Made by a program: the position numbers and the translations under genes. Below are positions 53,172-60,737 of a stretch of 64,000 nucleotides of DNA, one piece after another (positions within the stretch are counted from its first letter, which is position 1; the number at the start of each line of letters is the position of its first letter). A model generated the notes under the pieces. The model worked only from the letters and a program-made list of their open reading frames with translations, searched no databases and was not told where the DNA came from. The DNA lies in contig NZ_JAUFPU010000023.1 of NCBI RefSeq assembly GCF_030409555.1, forward strand, positions 27,708 to 91,707, read 5' to 3'. The DNA comes from Chitinimonas viridis (GTDB taxonomy: Bacteria; Pseudomonadota; Gammaproteobacteria; Burkholderiales; Chitinimonadaceae).

Positions 53172-54500
53172 CTACTGGCGTATGGCCCACAGGGCCAGTT
53201 CAAGACCTGGGAACTCACCGGCCAGGTGCAGGGCCACGCCACCAGAGGGCTCAAGCTGGCCCCAGAGTTCGTGGTTACGATCCAATTCGAAATAGTGATA
53301 GCCCGCGTGGTAAGGCACCTGCCGTGGTGCCACTGGCAAGGAGTGCAGACCTATGCCAGGCAGTTGCAGGTTGACCAGGTCGCGTATCTTGTCGATAGGG
53401 CCGATCTTGATCTGGCTGGGCAGGCGCTGCCGCAGCACTTCGGTCGGCATCTGACCACGGGCGGCCAGCACAAAGGTGGCTTCGCGGTACAGCGCCGAAT
53501 CGGGGGTGATCGCCACCCTCACGCCATACTTGCGGTCCTGCAGCTCGATGGCGACCGCGCTTTGATCCATCACCATGGCTAGCGCCCGGCGCAACTCATC
53601 CATCAGCGGCGTCAGAGTGGTATCCAGATTGTCCGGATCGTAAGCCGGGAAAGTCGCAGGCAAGCGATCCTCCCGGGCGAAGATGGCCAGATCCCCCGCC
53701 ATCAGCAGACCCAGTTGGTGGAAATCTGCCGGATGCCCTGCCGGCATGGCCACCTGTTGGGCCAAGCAGGGTGCATAGCGGTTCAAGGTCTGCAGCAGCA
53801 GGTATTCCGCCACCTCGGCCACGCTGCCACGGCCAGGCGCCGCAATACGGGCTGCCATGGCGCTGGCGCGCTGGCGCAGCAAACCCAGGATCTCGCGTGG
53901 GTAACCCTCAACCTTCGGGTGAGCCTGGCAGGCCAGCAGAGGGGGCAGGAACTGTTCGTCAAGCTTAACTTCGCCGCTCGGGAGGCGCTCTTGAACCCGG
54001 GCAACAGCCAGGCCGGTAATATTACCAACCAGGTCTCTTTCCATCACAAGGCGGCTGTTGAGGCGGCCAAGCAACAGCTCAACAGGCTTGCCCAAGGCGG
54101 TGTTGTCTTCTACCTCGGCCACCTGCGCCACATACCGGGCCATGGCTGCCTGTGCCGGGTCCAGCTCATGGCTGGGGTGGCTGTCGCTCGCCAGCGGCAT
54201 GGCCAGGAACACCCGCTCGTTGCGGGCATCCGCCGGTATCTCCAGCGCAGGCGGCAAGGCATCCTCGCCGCCACAATCGAGCGGTGAACCATCACGGAAG
54301 CGCCCATTGGCGCGGCTCAGCGCCAGCTTGCCCAAGGCTAGCTGCGATTCGTCCAGGCGTAGCTGGCGGAACCCCCAATACCAGTCCTGCATCGTGGTGG
54401 CGGCCACCAGACGCTCAACATGGCGCTCCTGTTGCTGGAAATGCTGGGGTTGCAGAAACAACCCCTCGCTCCACATCACGCGATTGTGCTTCAAGATCAA
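53172..54500 (-). CDS. tssK: T6SS baseplate component TssK
   Basis: This 442-residue protein has the TssK signature HNRVMWSEGLFLQPQHFQQQERHVERLV at the start, then SRANGRFRDGSPLDCG, ERLPSGEVKLDEQFLPPLL and, near the end, QLPGIGLHSLPVAPRQVPYHAGYHYFELDRNHELW. TssK connects the baseplate wedges to the TssJLM membrane complex. No ATG lies before the conserved start: the annotated start is TTG (54498-54500), with another TTG two codons later and no clear ribosome binding site, so initiation may be coupled to tssJ 31 bp upstream. Length is normal. Confidence 0.96.
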   Translation of the reverse strand: MILKHNRVMWSEGLFLQPQHFQQQERHVERLVAATTMQDWYWGFRQLRLDESQLALGKLALSRANGRFRDGSPLDCGGEDALPPALEIPADARNERVFLAMPLASDSHPSHELDPAQAAMARYVAQVAEVEDNTALGKPVELLLGRLNSRLVMERDLVGNITGLAVARVQERLPSGEVKLDEQFLPPLLACQAHPKVEGYPREILGLLRQRASAMAARIAAPGRGSVAEVAEYLLLQTLNRYAPCLAQQVAMPAGHPADFHQLGLLMAGDLAIFAREDRLPATFPAYDPDNLDTTLTPLMDELRRALAMVMDQSAVAIELQDRKYGVRVAITPDSALYREATFVLAARGQMPTEVLRQRLPSQIKIGPIDKIRDLVNLQLPGIGLHSLPVAPRQVPYHAGYHYFELDRNHELWGQLEPSGGVALHLAGEFPGLELALWAIRQ

Positions 54501-54531
54501 AATCCGTTTCTAAGACAGCGACTTACACTAT

Positions 54532-55140
54532 TCAGGGGGTACGCTTCAGGCGCTTCATCAAGGACTGTTTCGCCTTGTCCTTGGCGGCCTGGGCAGCATC
54601 ATCGGCGGCCGATTTGACCGCCTCCTCACCCTTTTCCTTGAGCTTGGCTTCCAGCTTGGTCAACTCGCCACTGCCATCAGCCTTGCGCAAGGTCACCTGT
54701 CGGTCGCTGACCTCCACGATCAGCGGCAAGACCTTGTCGCCCTGGCTAACATCCAGCGTGCCACGCCATTGTGAATTCTCGATATCACGGAAGGCCGCAA
54801 TCAGTGCCAGGTAACGTGCCTCGGGGGCAATGGGGCGCTCCAGCCGCTGTTGCATTCCAGGCACCAGAGCGATCTCCTCGACCGCCACCAACTCGCTGCC
54901 CAGGGCCTCTGCCGGCCGCTCGTACAGGCTGAAGAAGTCGGCAGCCTGGAAGGTTGCCAACGATTTGAGATGGAACAGCTTGACCACCACCGGCGAGGAA
55001 CGACCGCTGGCATCGGGATTGACCTTGGGTGCCGCGTAGAGCAGGCCATCCATGGCGATGGGCTTGCTGGCACAGGCCGAAAGCAGCAAAGCCAAGCCCA
55101 GCGCCGCCCACAGACGCGCGTGCAAAGTAATAGATTTCAT
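54532..55140 (-). CDS. tssJ: T6SS outer-membrane lipoprotein TssJ
   Basis: The ATG at 55138-55140 has GGGGGAA upstream and gives 202 residues. A lipoprotein signal with lipobox LLSAC places the lipidated Cys near residue 23. The TssJ domain has PVVVKLFHLKSLATFQAADFFSLYE and LVAVEEIALVPGM, and the L1-2 loop region that contacts TssM. The C-terminal tail is Lys/Ala-rich and charged (EEAVKSAADDAAQAAKDKAK), longer than in the minimal family. TssJ nucleates the membrane complex at the outer membrane. It is the first gene of the minus-strand run and is divergent from tssA. Confidence 0.94.
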   Translation of the reverse strand: MKSITLHARLWAALGLALLLSACASKPIAMDGLLYAAPKVNPDASGRSSPVVVKLFHLKSLATFQAADFFSLYERPAEALGSELVAVEEIALVPGMQQRLERPIAPEARYLALIAAFRDIENSQWRGTLDVSQGDKVLPLIVEVSDRQVTLRKADGSGELTKLEAKLKEKGEEAVKSAADDAAQAAKDKAKQSLMKRLKRTP

Positions 55141-55461
55141 CAATTTCCCCCTAAGGCCCAGCCTCAAACGGGCAGGTGCCTGTACCCTAGGCAGACCTGC
55201 CGTGCCCGGGCATGGAATACAAAACAGCGAAAACCTGGCGATCAGGATCAGTTTTCAATGATACCTAGGTTCGCCGCATAACCGGAAGTTGGGTGGCAAA
55301 ATGACATAAACATCAAAAACAAGTCAACACAATGATTAGATTAGAGAATCGTTATCGATTGATGGTGAAAAATGCCATTTGAGTTCGATAGTAAATTCCA
55401 ATAGCATCGCCACCCACAAGAACCATGCCTTTGCGGTCAAAAACCCGCAAGGAGGAAAAGT
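55141..55461. promoter_or_regulatory. Divergent intergenic region between tssJ and tssA
   Basis: This 321-bp stretch has no gene I can support and is more A/T-rich than its surroundings, mostly between 55290 and 55440. On the plus strand TTGAGT (55379-55384) and TAGCAT (55402-55407) with 17-bp spacing form a weak sigma70 candidate for tssA. AAGGAGG (55449-55455) is a strong ribosome binding site 6 nt before the tssA ATG. No sigma54 element was recognised. Control of the two arms of the T6SS probably lies here. Confidence 0.45.
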
Positions 55462-56475
55462 ATGTCACACATCGATCTCGCAGCCCTGCTTGCGCCGGTA
55501 GCTGATGCGCAGCCCTGCGGCGACAACCTCGAATACAGCGCAGAATTCCTCGCCCTGGAAGCCATGGCGGGCGGCACGCCTGAGCAACAGTTTGGCGACA
55601 CCATCATTGCCGCCGTGGCACCCGATTGGCTGGCCGTAGCCCGCCAAGCCCAGGAGATGCTGGCCCGCAGCAAGGATTTGCGCATCGCCGGCTTCCTGGT
55701 CCGCGCCGCCACCCGCAACAGCGGCCTGCAAGGCCTGGCCCAGGGCCTGTCGCTGGTAGCCGATCTGCTGGCCCAGTATTGGCCTGACCTGCACCCCGAG
55801 CTGGAAGACGGCGACGCCACCATGCGCGTCAACGCCCTGTCGGTGCTGGCCAGCGCCGAGTGCCTGCAGGCTGATGTGCGTCAGTCGGTTTATCTGGAAG
55901 TGCGTGGCCTCAGCAGCTGCCTGGTGCGCGACGCCGAAATCACCCTGAGCGGCCGGGCCGAGCGCGAAGGTGGCCTGCAGGAGGCCGACCTGGTGCGCCT
56001 GGTGCAGGCCGACCCGGCACAGGCGCAGGCAGTGGCCGAGCTGCTGACGCAGATTCTCGCCTCGCTCGCCGTCATCACCAGCCAGCTGGACGACAACGCC
56101 CCCTACCACGGTCTGGACTTCCAGCCCCTGCGCCGCCTGCTGCAGGCCCTGCAGCTGCCGCTGAAGGCCGTGACCGGCGATACCGCACCGGCTGCCGATG
56201 AGACGGCCGAGGGCAGCACCCAGCCAACCGAAGGGGCGCCGGTCAGCCACGCACCCGCCGGACAATGGCCCCAATCTGTCAACAGCCGCCAGGAAGCCGC
56301 ACGGCTGGTGGAGTTGGCATGCAGTTACTTTGAACGTCATGAGCCCGGACACCCGGCTCCGCTGCTATTGCGGCGCGGCCAAAAGCTGATGACAATGGAT
56401 TTCCTGGAAATCATGCGCGAACTTGCCCCTGAAGGTCTGGGCCAGATCGAGATGGTTGCCGGGCTTAACCGCTAA
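55462..56475 (+). CDS. tssA: T6SS baseplate/sheath cap protein TssA (ImpA)
   Basis: This 337-residue protein begins with the ImpA N-terminal domain (HIDLAALLAPVADAQPCGDNLEYSAEFLALE, AVARQAQEMLARSKDLRIAGFLVRAATRNSGLQGLA). A helical middle and a short C-terminal domain follow, ending with the conserved LEIMRELAPEGLGQIEMVAG. TssA proteins prime tail polymerisation and sit at the baseplate and then the distal end of the sheath. The start is fixed by AAGGAGG at 55449-55455. It is the first gene of the plus-strand run, followed after 58 bp by tssB. The size fits the short TssA class. Confidence 0.95.
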   Translation: MSHIDLAALLAPVADAQPCGDNLEYSAEFLALEAMAGGTPEQQFGDTIIAAVAPDWLAVARQAQEMLARSKDLRIAGFLVRAATRNSGLQGLAQGLSLVADLLAQYWPDLHPELEDGDATMRVNALSVLASAECLQADVRQSVYLEVRGLSSCLVRDAEITLSGRAEREGGLQEADLVRLVQADPAQAQAVAELLTQILASLAVITSQLDDNAPYHGLDFQPLRRLLQALQLPLKAVTGDTAPAADETAEGSTQPTEGAPVSHAPAGQWPQSVNSRQEAARLVELACSYFERHEPGHPAPLLLRRGQKLMTMDFLEIMRELAPEGLGQIEMVAGLNR

Positions 56476-56533
56476 ACGGTCATTGCCGGCCGAAACGCAA
56501 ATCTCTACCCACCTCAGCTAGCAAGGACCCCCC

Positions 56534-57064
56534 ATGGCTAAAAGTGATAGCGGACAAAAATTCATTGCCCGTAACCGCGCACCGCGCGTACAGATCGAAT
56601 ACGACGTTGAAGTCTACGGCGCCGAAAAGAAGGTGCAGCTGCCCTTCGTGATGGGCGTGCTGTCCGACCTCTCCGGCAAGTCCGAAGTGGATCAAGGCTC
56701 GCTGGCCGACCGCAAGTTCATGGAGATCGACGTCGACAACTTCGACTCGCGCATGAAGTCGCTCCGCCCCCGCGCCGTTTTCAGCGTACCCAACGCCCTC
56801 ACCGGCGAAGGCAACCTCAGCATTGACGTCAGCTTCGAGAGCATGGACGACTTCTCGCCGGCCGCCATTGCCCGCCAGATCGAACCGCTGCGCAAGCTGC
56901 TGGAAGCCCGCCAGCAACTGGCCAACCTGCTGACCTATATGGACGGCAAGACCGGCGCCGAGTCGCTGATCGCCAAGTTGCTGCAAGACCCGGCCCTGCT
57001 GGCCAGTTTGTCCAGCAGCCCCAAGGCCGAAGCCGCCGATACGGCCGCCACCGTTGCCGAATAA
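56534..57064 (+). CDS. tssB: T6SS contractile sheath small subunit TssB (VipA)
   Basis: This 176-residue protein has the VipA signature: NRAPRVQIEYDVEVYGAEKKVQLPFVMGVLSDLSG near the start, then FMEIDVDNFDSRMKSLRPR, LSIDVSFESMDDFSPAAIARQIEPLRKLLEARQQL, and a C-terminal acidic tail with Ala-rich stretch. It forms the sheath with TssC. AAGG precedes the ATG. The tssB-tssC spacing is 18 bp, as usual for this pair. Confidence 0.97.
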   Translation: MAKSDSGQKFIARNRAPRVQIEYDVEVYGAEKKVQLPFVMGVLSDLSGKSEVDQGSLADRKFMEIDVDNFDSRMKSLRPRAVFSVPNALTGEGNLSIDVSFESMDDFSPAAIARQIEPLRKLLEARQQLANLLTYMDGKTGAESLIAKLLQDPALLASLSSSPKAEAADTAATVAE

Positions 57065-57082
57065 GCCAGGGAGCATGATTGC

Positions 57083-58582
57083 ATGACCACCGAATTACAG
57101 GATTTCGCCAAATCCGGCCCGCAACACGAAGAGCAGAATGATTTCTACCAGCTGCTGCAAAAAGAGTTTCGTCCCAAGACCGACGAAGCCCGCAGCGCCG
57201 TGGAGCAGGCTGTCCACACCCTGGCCAAGCAGGTACTGAGCGACACCAACCTGATCAGCGACGACGCCTTCAAGTCCATCGAAGCCATCATTGGCCAGCT
57301 GGATCGCAAGTTGTCCGAACAGCTCAACCTGATCATCCACCACGCCGACTTCCAGCAGCTGGAATCAGCCTGGCGCGGCCTGCATTACCTCATTACCAAC
57401 ACCGAGACCGACGAGATGCTCAAGGTCAAGGTGTTCAACGTCGCCAAGACCGATCTGCATCGCACCCTGCGCCGCTTCAAGGGCACCAACTGGGATCAAA
57501 GCCCGTTCTTCAAGCGTGTTTACGAAGAAGAATACGGCCAGTTCGGTGGTGAACCGTTTGGCTGCATGGTGGGTGACTACTTCTTCGACCATAGCCCCGT
57601 CGATGTCGAGCTGCTGCGCGAGATCTCGCGTACTGCCGCCGCTTCGCACTGCCCCTTCATTACCGGTGCCGCTCCCTCGGTGATGCAGATGGAATCGTGG
57701 CAGGAACTGGCCAACCCGCGTGATCTGACCAAGATTTTCCAGACCCCGGAATACGCCGCCTGGCGCTCGCTGCGCGAATCGGAAGACGCCCGCTACCTGG
57801 GCCTAGCCATGCCGCGCTTCCTGGCCCGCCTGCCCTACGGTGTCAACACCAACCCGGTGGACGAGTTCGATTTCGAAGAAGACACCGCAGGCGCCGCCCA
57901 CGAGCGCTTCGGCTGGGCCAACTCGGCCTATGCCATGGCCGTCAACATCAACCGCTCGTTCAAGCAGTACGGCTGGTGTACCCGTATACGCGGCGTGGAA
58001 TCGGGTGGCGCGGTAGAGAACCTGCCTTGCCATACCTTCCCCACCGACGACGGTGGCGTGGACCTGAAATGCCCGACCGAAATCGCCATTTCGGACCGCC
58101 GCGAGGCCGAGCTGGCCAAGAACGGCTTCATGCCGCTGCTGCATCGCAAGAACTCGGACCTGGCCGCCTTTATCGGCGCACAGTCGCTGCAAAAGCCGAC
58201 CGAGTATATGGACGCCGATGCCAGCGCCAACGCCCAGCTGGCTGCCCGCCTGCCTTACCTGTTTGCCGTCTGCCGCTTTGCCCACTACCTCAAGTGCATC
58301 GTGCGCGACAAGATCGGTTCGTTCACCAGCCGCGACGAAATGCAGCGCTGGCTAAACGAATGGATACTGCACTACGTCGATGGCGATCCTTCCAACTCGT
58401 CCGAATCGGTCAAGGCTGAAAAGCCCCTGGCTGCGGCCGAAGTCCATCTGGAAGAAATCGCGGACAACCCAGGCTACTACGCCGCCAAGTTCTTCCTGCG
58501 CCCGCATTACCAGCTGGAAGGCCTGACCGTGTCGTTGCGCCTCGTGTCCAAGCTGCCATCGGCCAAGGAAGGCGGCGGCTAG
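57083..58582 (+). CDS. tssC: T6SS contractile sheath large subunit TssC (VipB)
   Basis: This 499-residue protein has the VipB pattern: QLDRKLSEQLNLIIHHADFQQLESAWRGLHYLI, FQTPEYAAWRSLRESEDARYLGLAMPRFLARLPYG, NEFDFEE-like segment DEFDFEEDTAGAAHERFGW, and the C-terminal YYAAKFFLRPHYQLEGLTVSLRLVSKLP. The N-terminal helix is the ClpV-binding element in other systems. GGGAG precedes the ATG. It polymerises with TssB around the Hcp tube. After its stop there is a 384-bp interval before the immunity gene, while the usual next gene hcp is displaced by the effector/immunity insertion. Confidence 0.98.
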   Translation: MTTELQDFAKSGPQHEEQNDFYQLLQKEFRPKTDEARSAVEQAVHTLAKQVLSDTNLISDDAFKSIEAIIGQLDRKLSEQLNLIIHHADFQQLESAWRGLHYLITNTETDEMLKVKVFNVAKTDLHRTLRRFKGTNWDQSPFFKRVYEEEYGQFGGEPFGCMVGDYFFDHSPVDVELLREISRTAAASHCPFITGAAPSVMQMESWQELANPRDLTKIFQTPEYAAWRSLRESEDARYLGLAMPRFLARLPYGVNTNPVDEFDFEEDTAGAAHERFGWANSAYAMAVNINRSFKQYGWCTRIRGVESGGAVENLPCHTFPTDDGGVDLKCPTEIAISDRREAELAKNGFMPLLHRKNSDLAAFIGAQSLQKPTEYMDADASANAQLAARLPYLFAVCRFAHYLKCIVRDKIGSFTSRDEMQRWLNEWILHYVDGDPSNSSESVKAEKPLAAAEVHLEEIADNPGYYAAKFFLRPHYQLEGLTVSLRLVSKLPSAKEGGG

Positions 58583-58681
58583 TACTCACACTCGGGCAAG
58601 CGGTGGGCCTAGCCAGCCGTTTGCCCGACTCATGCAGTAGCAGCAAATGCAGTACAAAAAGTCAGATTGCGCACAGCAATT

Positions 58682-58703
58682 ATGACAATATCATTAAATG
58701 ATA
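58682..58703. promoter_or_regulatory. A/T-rich palindrome and repeat in the interval after tssC
   Basis: ATGACAATATCATTA (58682-58696) overlaps the perfect 15-bp dyad TATCATTAAATGATA (58689-58703). The first motif recurs at 58967-58981 as ATGACAATGTCATTA, so the pair flanks the small ORF 58737-58970. The interval is clearly more A/T-rich than neighbouring genes, which may mark a promoter or a boundary of acquired DNA. Confidence 0.45.
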
Positions 58704-58736
58704 ATGCATCCGTATTGAGATGCAGGAGGAAATCGG

Positions 58737-58970
58737 ATGGCGCTTGCCAAGGCAGCCCTTCGCCTATACCCGGCCACCTCTGGTGCAGTGCTGCTGTTTC
58801 CAGCGCCTGCCCGCCAGGAGGCCCGGTGCGTAGACGTGACACCTCCGATAGAGGGCAGGCAGGGCGATTGTCCTGCCCGCGATCAAAGCACTGCGGCATG
58901 GCTTAGCCGCAACTTAAACACTGCATTGCACCAGCTTTCTGGACGGTCGCAATGCGCTCAAGTGAAATGA
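58737..58970 (+). CDS. Possible small ORF upstream of the immunity gene
   Basis: A 77-codon frame begins ATG at 58737 with a very good ribosome binding site (AGGAGG, 8 nt upstream) and ends TGA at 58968-58970, overlapping the immunity-gene ATG at 58967 as ATGA. The encoded sequence (start MALAKAALRLYPATSGAVLL, then Arg/Gln/Pro-rich with several Cys) matches nothing I recognise and has no clear secondary pattern. It may be a leader that couples translation of the immunity protein, a decayed gene, or chance. The antisense frame 58630-58899 is open as well, which weakens the case. Confidence 0.3.
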   Translation: MALAKAALRLYPATSGAVLLFPAPARQEARCVDVTPPIEGRQGDCPARDQSTAAWLSRNLNTALHQLSGRSQCAQVK

Positions 58971-59515
58971 CAATGTCATTATTTACCTTTATACGCTCGC
59001 AGCAAGTACTAAGGTATGCGGGTCTCGCTTTGGTTTTCGCAGCTGCATCAGCATGCCCAACGGTTGGCTTCACTCCCCTGCCTATTGGTCAAGGCTCAAC
59101 AGCCGATCAATACGTCGGTCACGGTAGGCATCTGGAAGTGCTGTTTACCCACGAAGGCCAAGCTGGCGACGTCGATGTCTTTCCCGAGCCTCCCCTGGTG
59201 ATCAAGCAACGTAAGGATGGCAAGCAATGCAAGATCGAAGAGGGCGGCATCTGGGTAAGGAAGTCGGTCTTTCTGGACGCGAGCGAACAGCACCTGCTGG
59301 TGCACGAGTACAGCGGCTCCAACGACAGCTTGGTGATCTACCGCACCAGTGATTGCAAGACGATCAAGACCATTGATGTGAGTGGGCTGCGCTGGCAAGT
59401 GGAAGGTTCCCAGCTGGTTACGGGCAAAGCATGCAGCGCCGACAGTCTTGCCAGTTGCAAGACCAAGCGCAAAGTGCCGCTGATCACCGTCAGCAAAAGT
59501 ACATCACCACAATAA
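58967..59515 (+). CDS. tai1: Tai1-family (Tsi1-like) periplasmic immunity protein
   Basis: From ATG 58967 the protein has 182 residues; an ATG at 58952 adds five. An export signal (LRYAGLALVFAAASAC) places it in the periplasm. A Cys after the SA might even allow lipidation, although the lipobox is weak. The body resembles my recollection of Pseudomonas aeruginosa Tsi1: DVFPEPP, CKIEEGGIW, VFLDASEQHLLVHEYSGS, CKTIKTIDVSGLRWQVE and CSADSLASC. The SGS loop matches the Tsi1 region that enters the Tse1 active site. It precedes tae1 by 13 bp, the usual immunity/effector linkage. It would protect the cell from its own or sibling Tae1. Confidence 0.85.
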   Translation: MTMSLFTFIRSQQVLRYAGLALVFAAASACPTVGFTPLPIGQGSTADQYVGHGRHLEVLFTHEGQAGDVDVFPEPPLVIKQRKDGKQCKIEEGGIWVRKSVFLDASEQHLLVHEYSGSNDSLVIYRTSDCKTIKTIDVSGLRWQVEGSQLVTGKACSADSLASCKTKRKVPLITVSKSTSPQ

Positions 59516-59528
59516 GCAAGAGAGAAAC

Positions 59529-59990
59529 ATGGCTGATCAATGCATCGTCGACGCATGCCGTGCAGTCTGGGAGCAATCCTTTACGGCTGGCGTGCTCAAC
59601 AAGAACAACTGCTCTGGTTTCGTCAAGGCTGTCGCAGCCGAGCTCGGCATACACCTGCCCAATACCCAGGCTGATGGCATTGCCGACTATCTGGATCGCA
59701 ACTGGACAAAGCTTGCCAGCCCGGCCGAAGCCCTTACCCGTGCCGGTCAAGGCTATCTCGTCTTGGCTTGCCTCAAGGCAGGCGAGCACCAGCCCGTCAA
59801 ATCCAATGGCCACGTAGTCGTCATTGTGCAAGGTCCTGTGTATCGCAACAAATACCCACGCTGCTGGGGCGGCAGCATCGGCGGTGCGCAGAGCGCCGGC
59901 ACCCGTTCAGTAGGAGAAGTATGGAACACCCGTGATCGCGACCAGGTTCGCTACTACGCGTGGAACACGGCAATTTGTAACGCAGGTTGA
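59529..59990 (+). CDS. tae1: Tae1-family peptidoglycan amidase effector (Tse1-like)
   Basis: This 153-residue protein without a signal peptide matches P. aeruginosa Tse1 along its whole length by eye: DQCIVDACRAVWEQSF, NKNNCSGFVKAVAAELG, WTKLASPAEA, GHVVVIVQGPVYRNKYPRCWGGSIGG and SVGEVWNTRDRDQVRYY. The catalytic Cys is Cys28 and the His is His95 (Cys30/His91 in Tse1). Tae1 is an NlpC/P60-type endopeptidase that cuts D-Glu-mDAP bonds in the target-cell periplasm after delivery, carried by Hcp. The gene lies 13 bp after its immunity gene and 100 bp before hcp, that is, inside the tssC-hcp interval. AGAGAG precedes the ATG. Confidence 0.92.
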   Translation: MADQCIVDACRAVWEQSFTAGVLNKNNCSGFVKAVAAELGIHLPNTQADGIADYLDRNWTKLASPAEALTRAGQGYLVLACLKAGEHQPVKSNGHVVVIVQGPVYRNKYPRCWGGSIGGAQSAGTRSVGEVWNTRDRDQVRYYAWNTAICNAG

Positions 59991-60090
59991 AAAGGCAGTA
60001 CCCCATCCAGTATCCCACTGGTATAGCAGCACCGTACCGGGGAGACGTTCTGCGCCCCGCGCGCAAATTCTAAGCAAGGAGAAGCAGTAA

Positions 60091-60579
60091 ATGGCAATTG
60101 ATATGTTCCTGAAAATCGACGGCATCGAAGGCGAATCGGCTGACGACAAGCATGCCAACGAAATCGAACTGATTTCCTTCAACTGGGGCATGTCGCAAGC
60201 CTCCAGCATGCACGCCGGTACCGGTGGCGGCCAAGGCAAGGTGTCGGTTGACGACCTGTCCTTCGTCCACTTCCTGGACAAGGCCAGCCCCATCCTGATC
60301 CAGACCTGTATGTCCGGCAAGCACATCCCCAAGGCTGTGCTGACCGCCCGCAAGGCCGGTGAAAAGCCCCTCGACTACCTGAAGATCACCATGACCGACG
60401 TGCTGGTCAGCTCGGTGAGCCCTTCGGGCAGCAACGGCGCGGGTCAAGCCGTGATGGAAGCCGTTGGCCTGTCCTTCTCCAAGGTCAAGGTCGAGTACCA
60501 GCCACAAGGCGCCGATGGTAGCGCCAAGGGTGGCGCCGTGGTGTCCGAGTGGGACATCAAGGCTAACAAGAAGGTGTAA
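60091..60579 (+). CDS. hcp: T6SS inner-tube protein Hcp (TssD)
   Basis: This 162-residue protein has the Hcp1-type pattern: MAIDMFLKIDGIEGESADDKH, FNWGMSQASSMHAGTGGGQGKVSVDDLSFVHFLDKASP, and CMSGKHIPKAVLTARKAGEKPLDYLKITMTDVLVSSV. It forms hexameric rings that stack into the tube and also chaperone small effectors such as Tae1 in the ring lumen. AAGGAG precedes the ATG. Two strong hairpins follow (60663-60711), which could raise hcp mRNA stability relative to downstream genes. Confidence 0.98.
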   Translation: MAIDMFLKIDGIEGESADDKHANEIELISFNWGMSQASSMHAGTGGGQGKVSVDDLSFVHFLDKASPILIQTCMSGKHIPKAVLTARKAGEKPLDYLKITMTDVLVSSVSPSGSNGAGQAVMEAVGLSFSKVKVEYQPQGADGSAKGGAVVSEWDIKANKKV

Positions 60580-60662
60580 GTCCCTGTCAGGCATCCTGAG
60601 CCAAGGGCGCCTCCCCAGGGAGTGCGTCTCGCGGCCCAGGGCACCAGACAGATCGCAGTAGC

Positions 60663-60711
60663 TGGGCCGCAAGGCCCAAGGCAATGGTCGGCCCTGTCGC
60701 CGGCCATTGCC
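60663..60711 (+). terminator. Tandem hairpins downstream of hcp (attenuation or mRNA-end structure)
   Basis: TGGGCC-GCAA-GGCCCA (60663-60678) and GGCAATGGTCGGC/GCCGGCCATTGCC (60680-60692 with 60699-60711, loop CCTGTC) lie one nt apart. The second is a 13-bp stem with one G-U pair followed by GTTCCCTTCC, too few T for a full intrinsic terminator. Partial termination would leave hcp as the most abundant product of the run. Confidence 0.55.
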
Positions 60712-60737
60712 GTTCCCTTCCGCAAATGAGATTAGCA

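Noticed and set aside
58630..58899. An 89-codon minus-strand frame in the interval after tssC.
   Set aside because: No convincing ribosome binding site or domain; it overlaps the better-initiated but still doubtful plus-strand small ORF.
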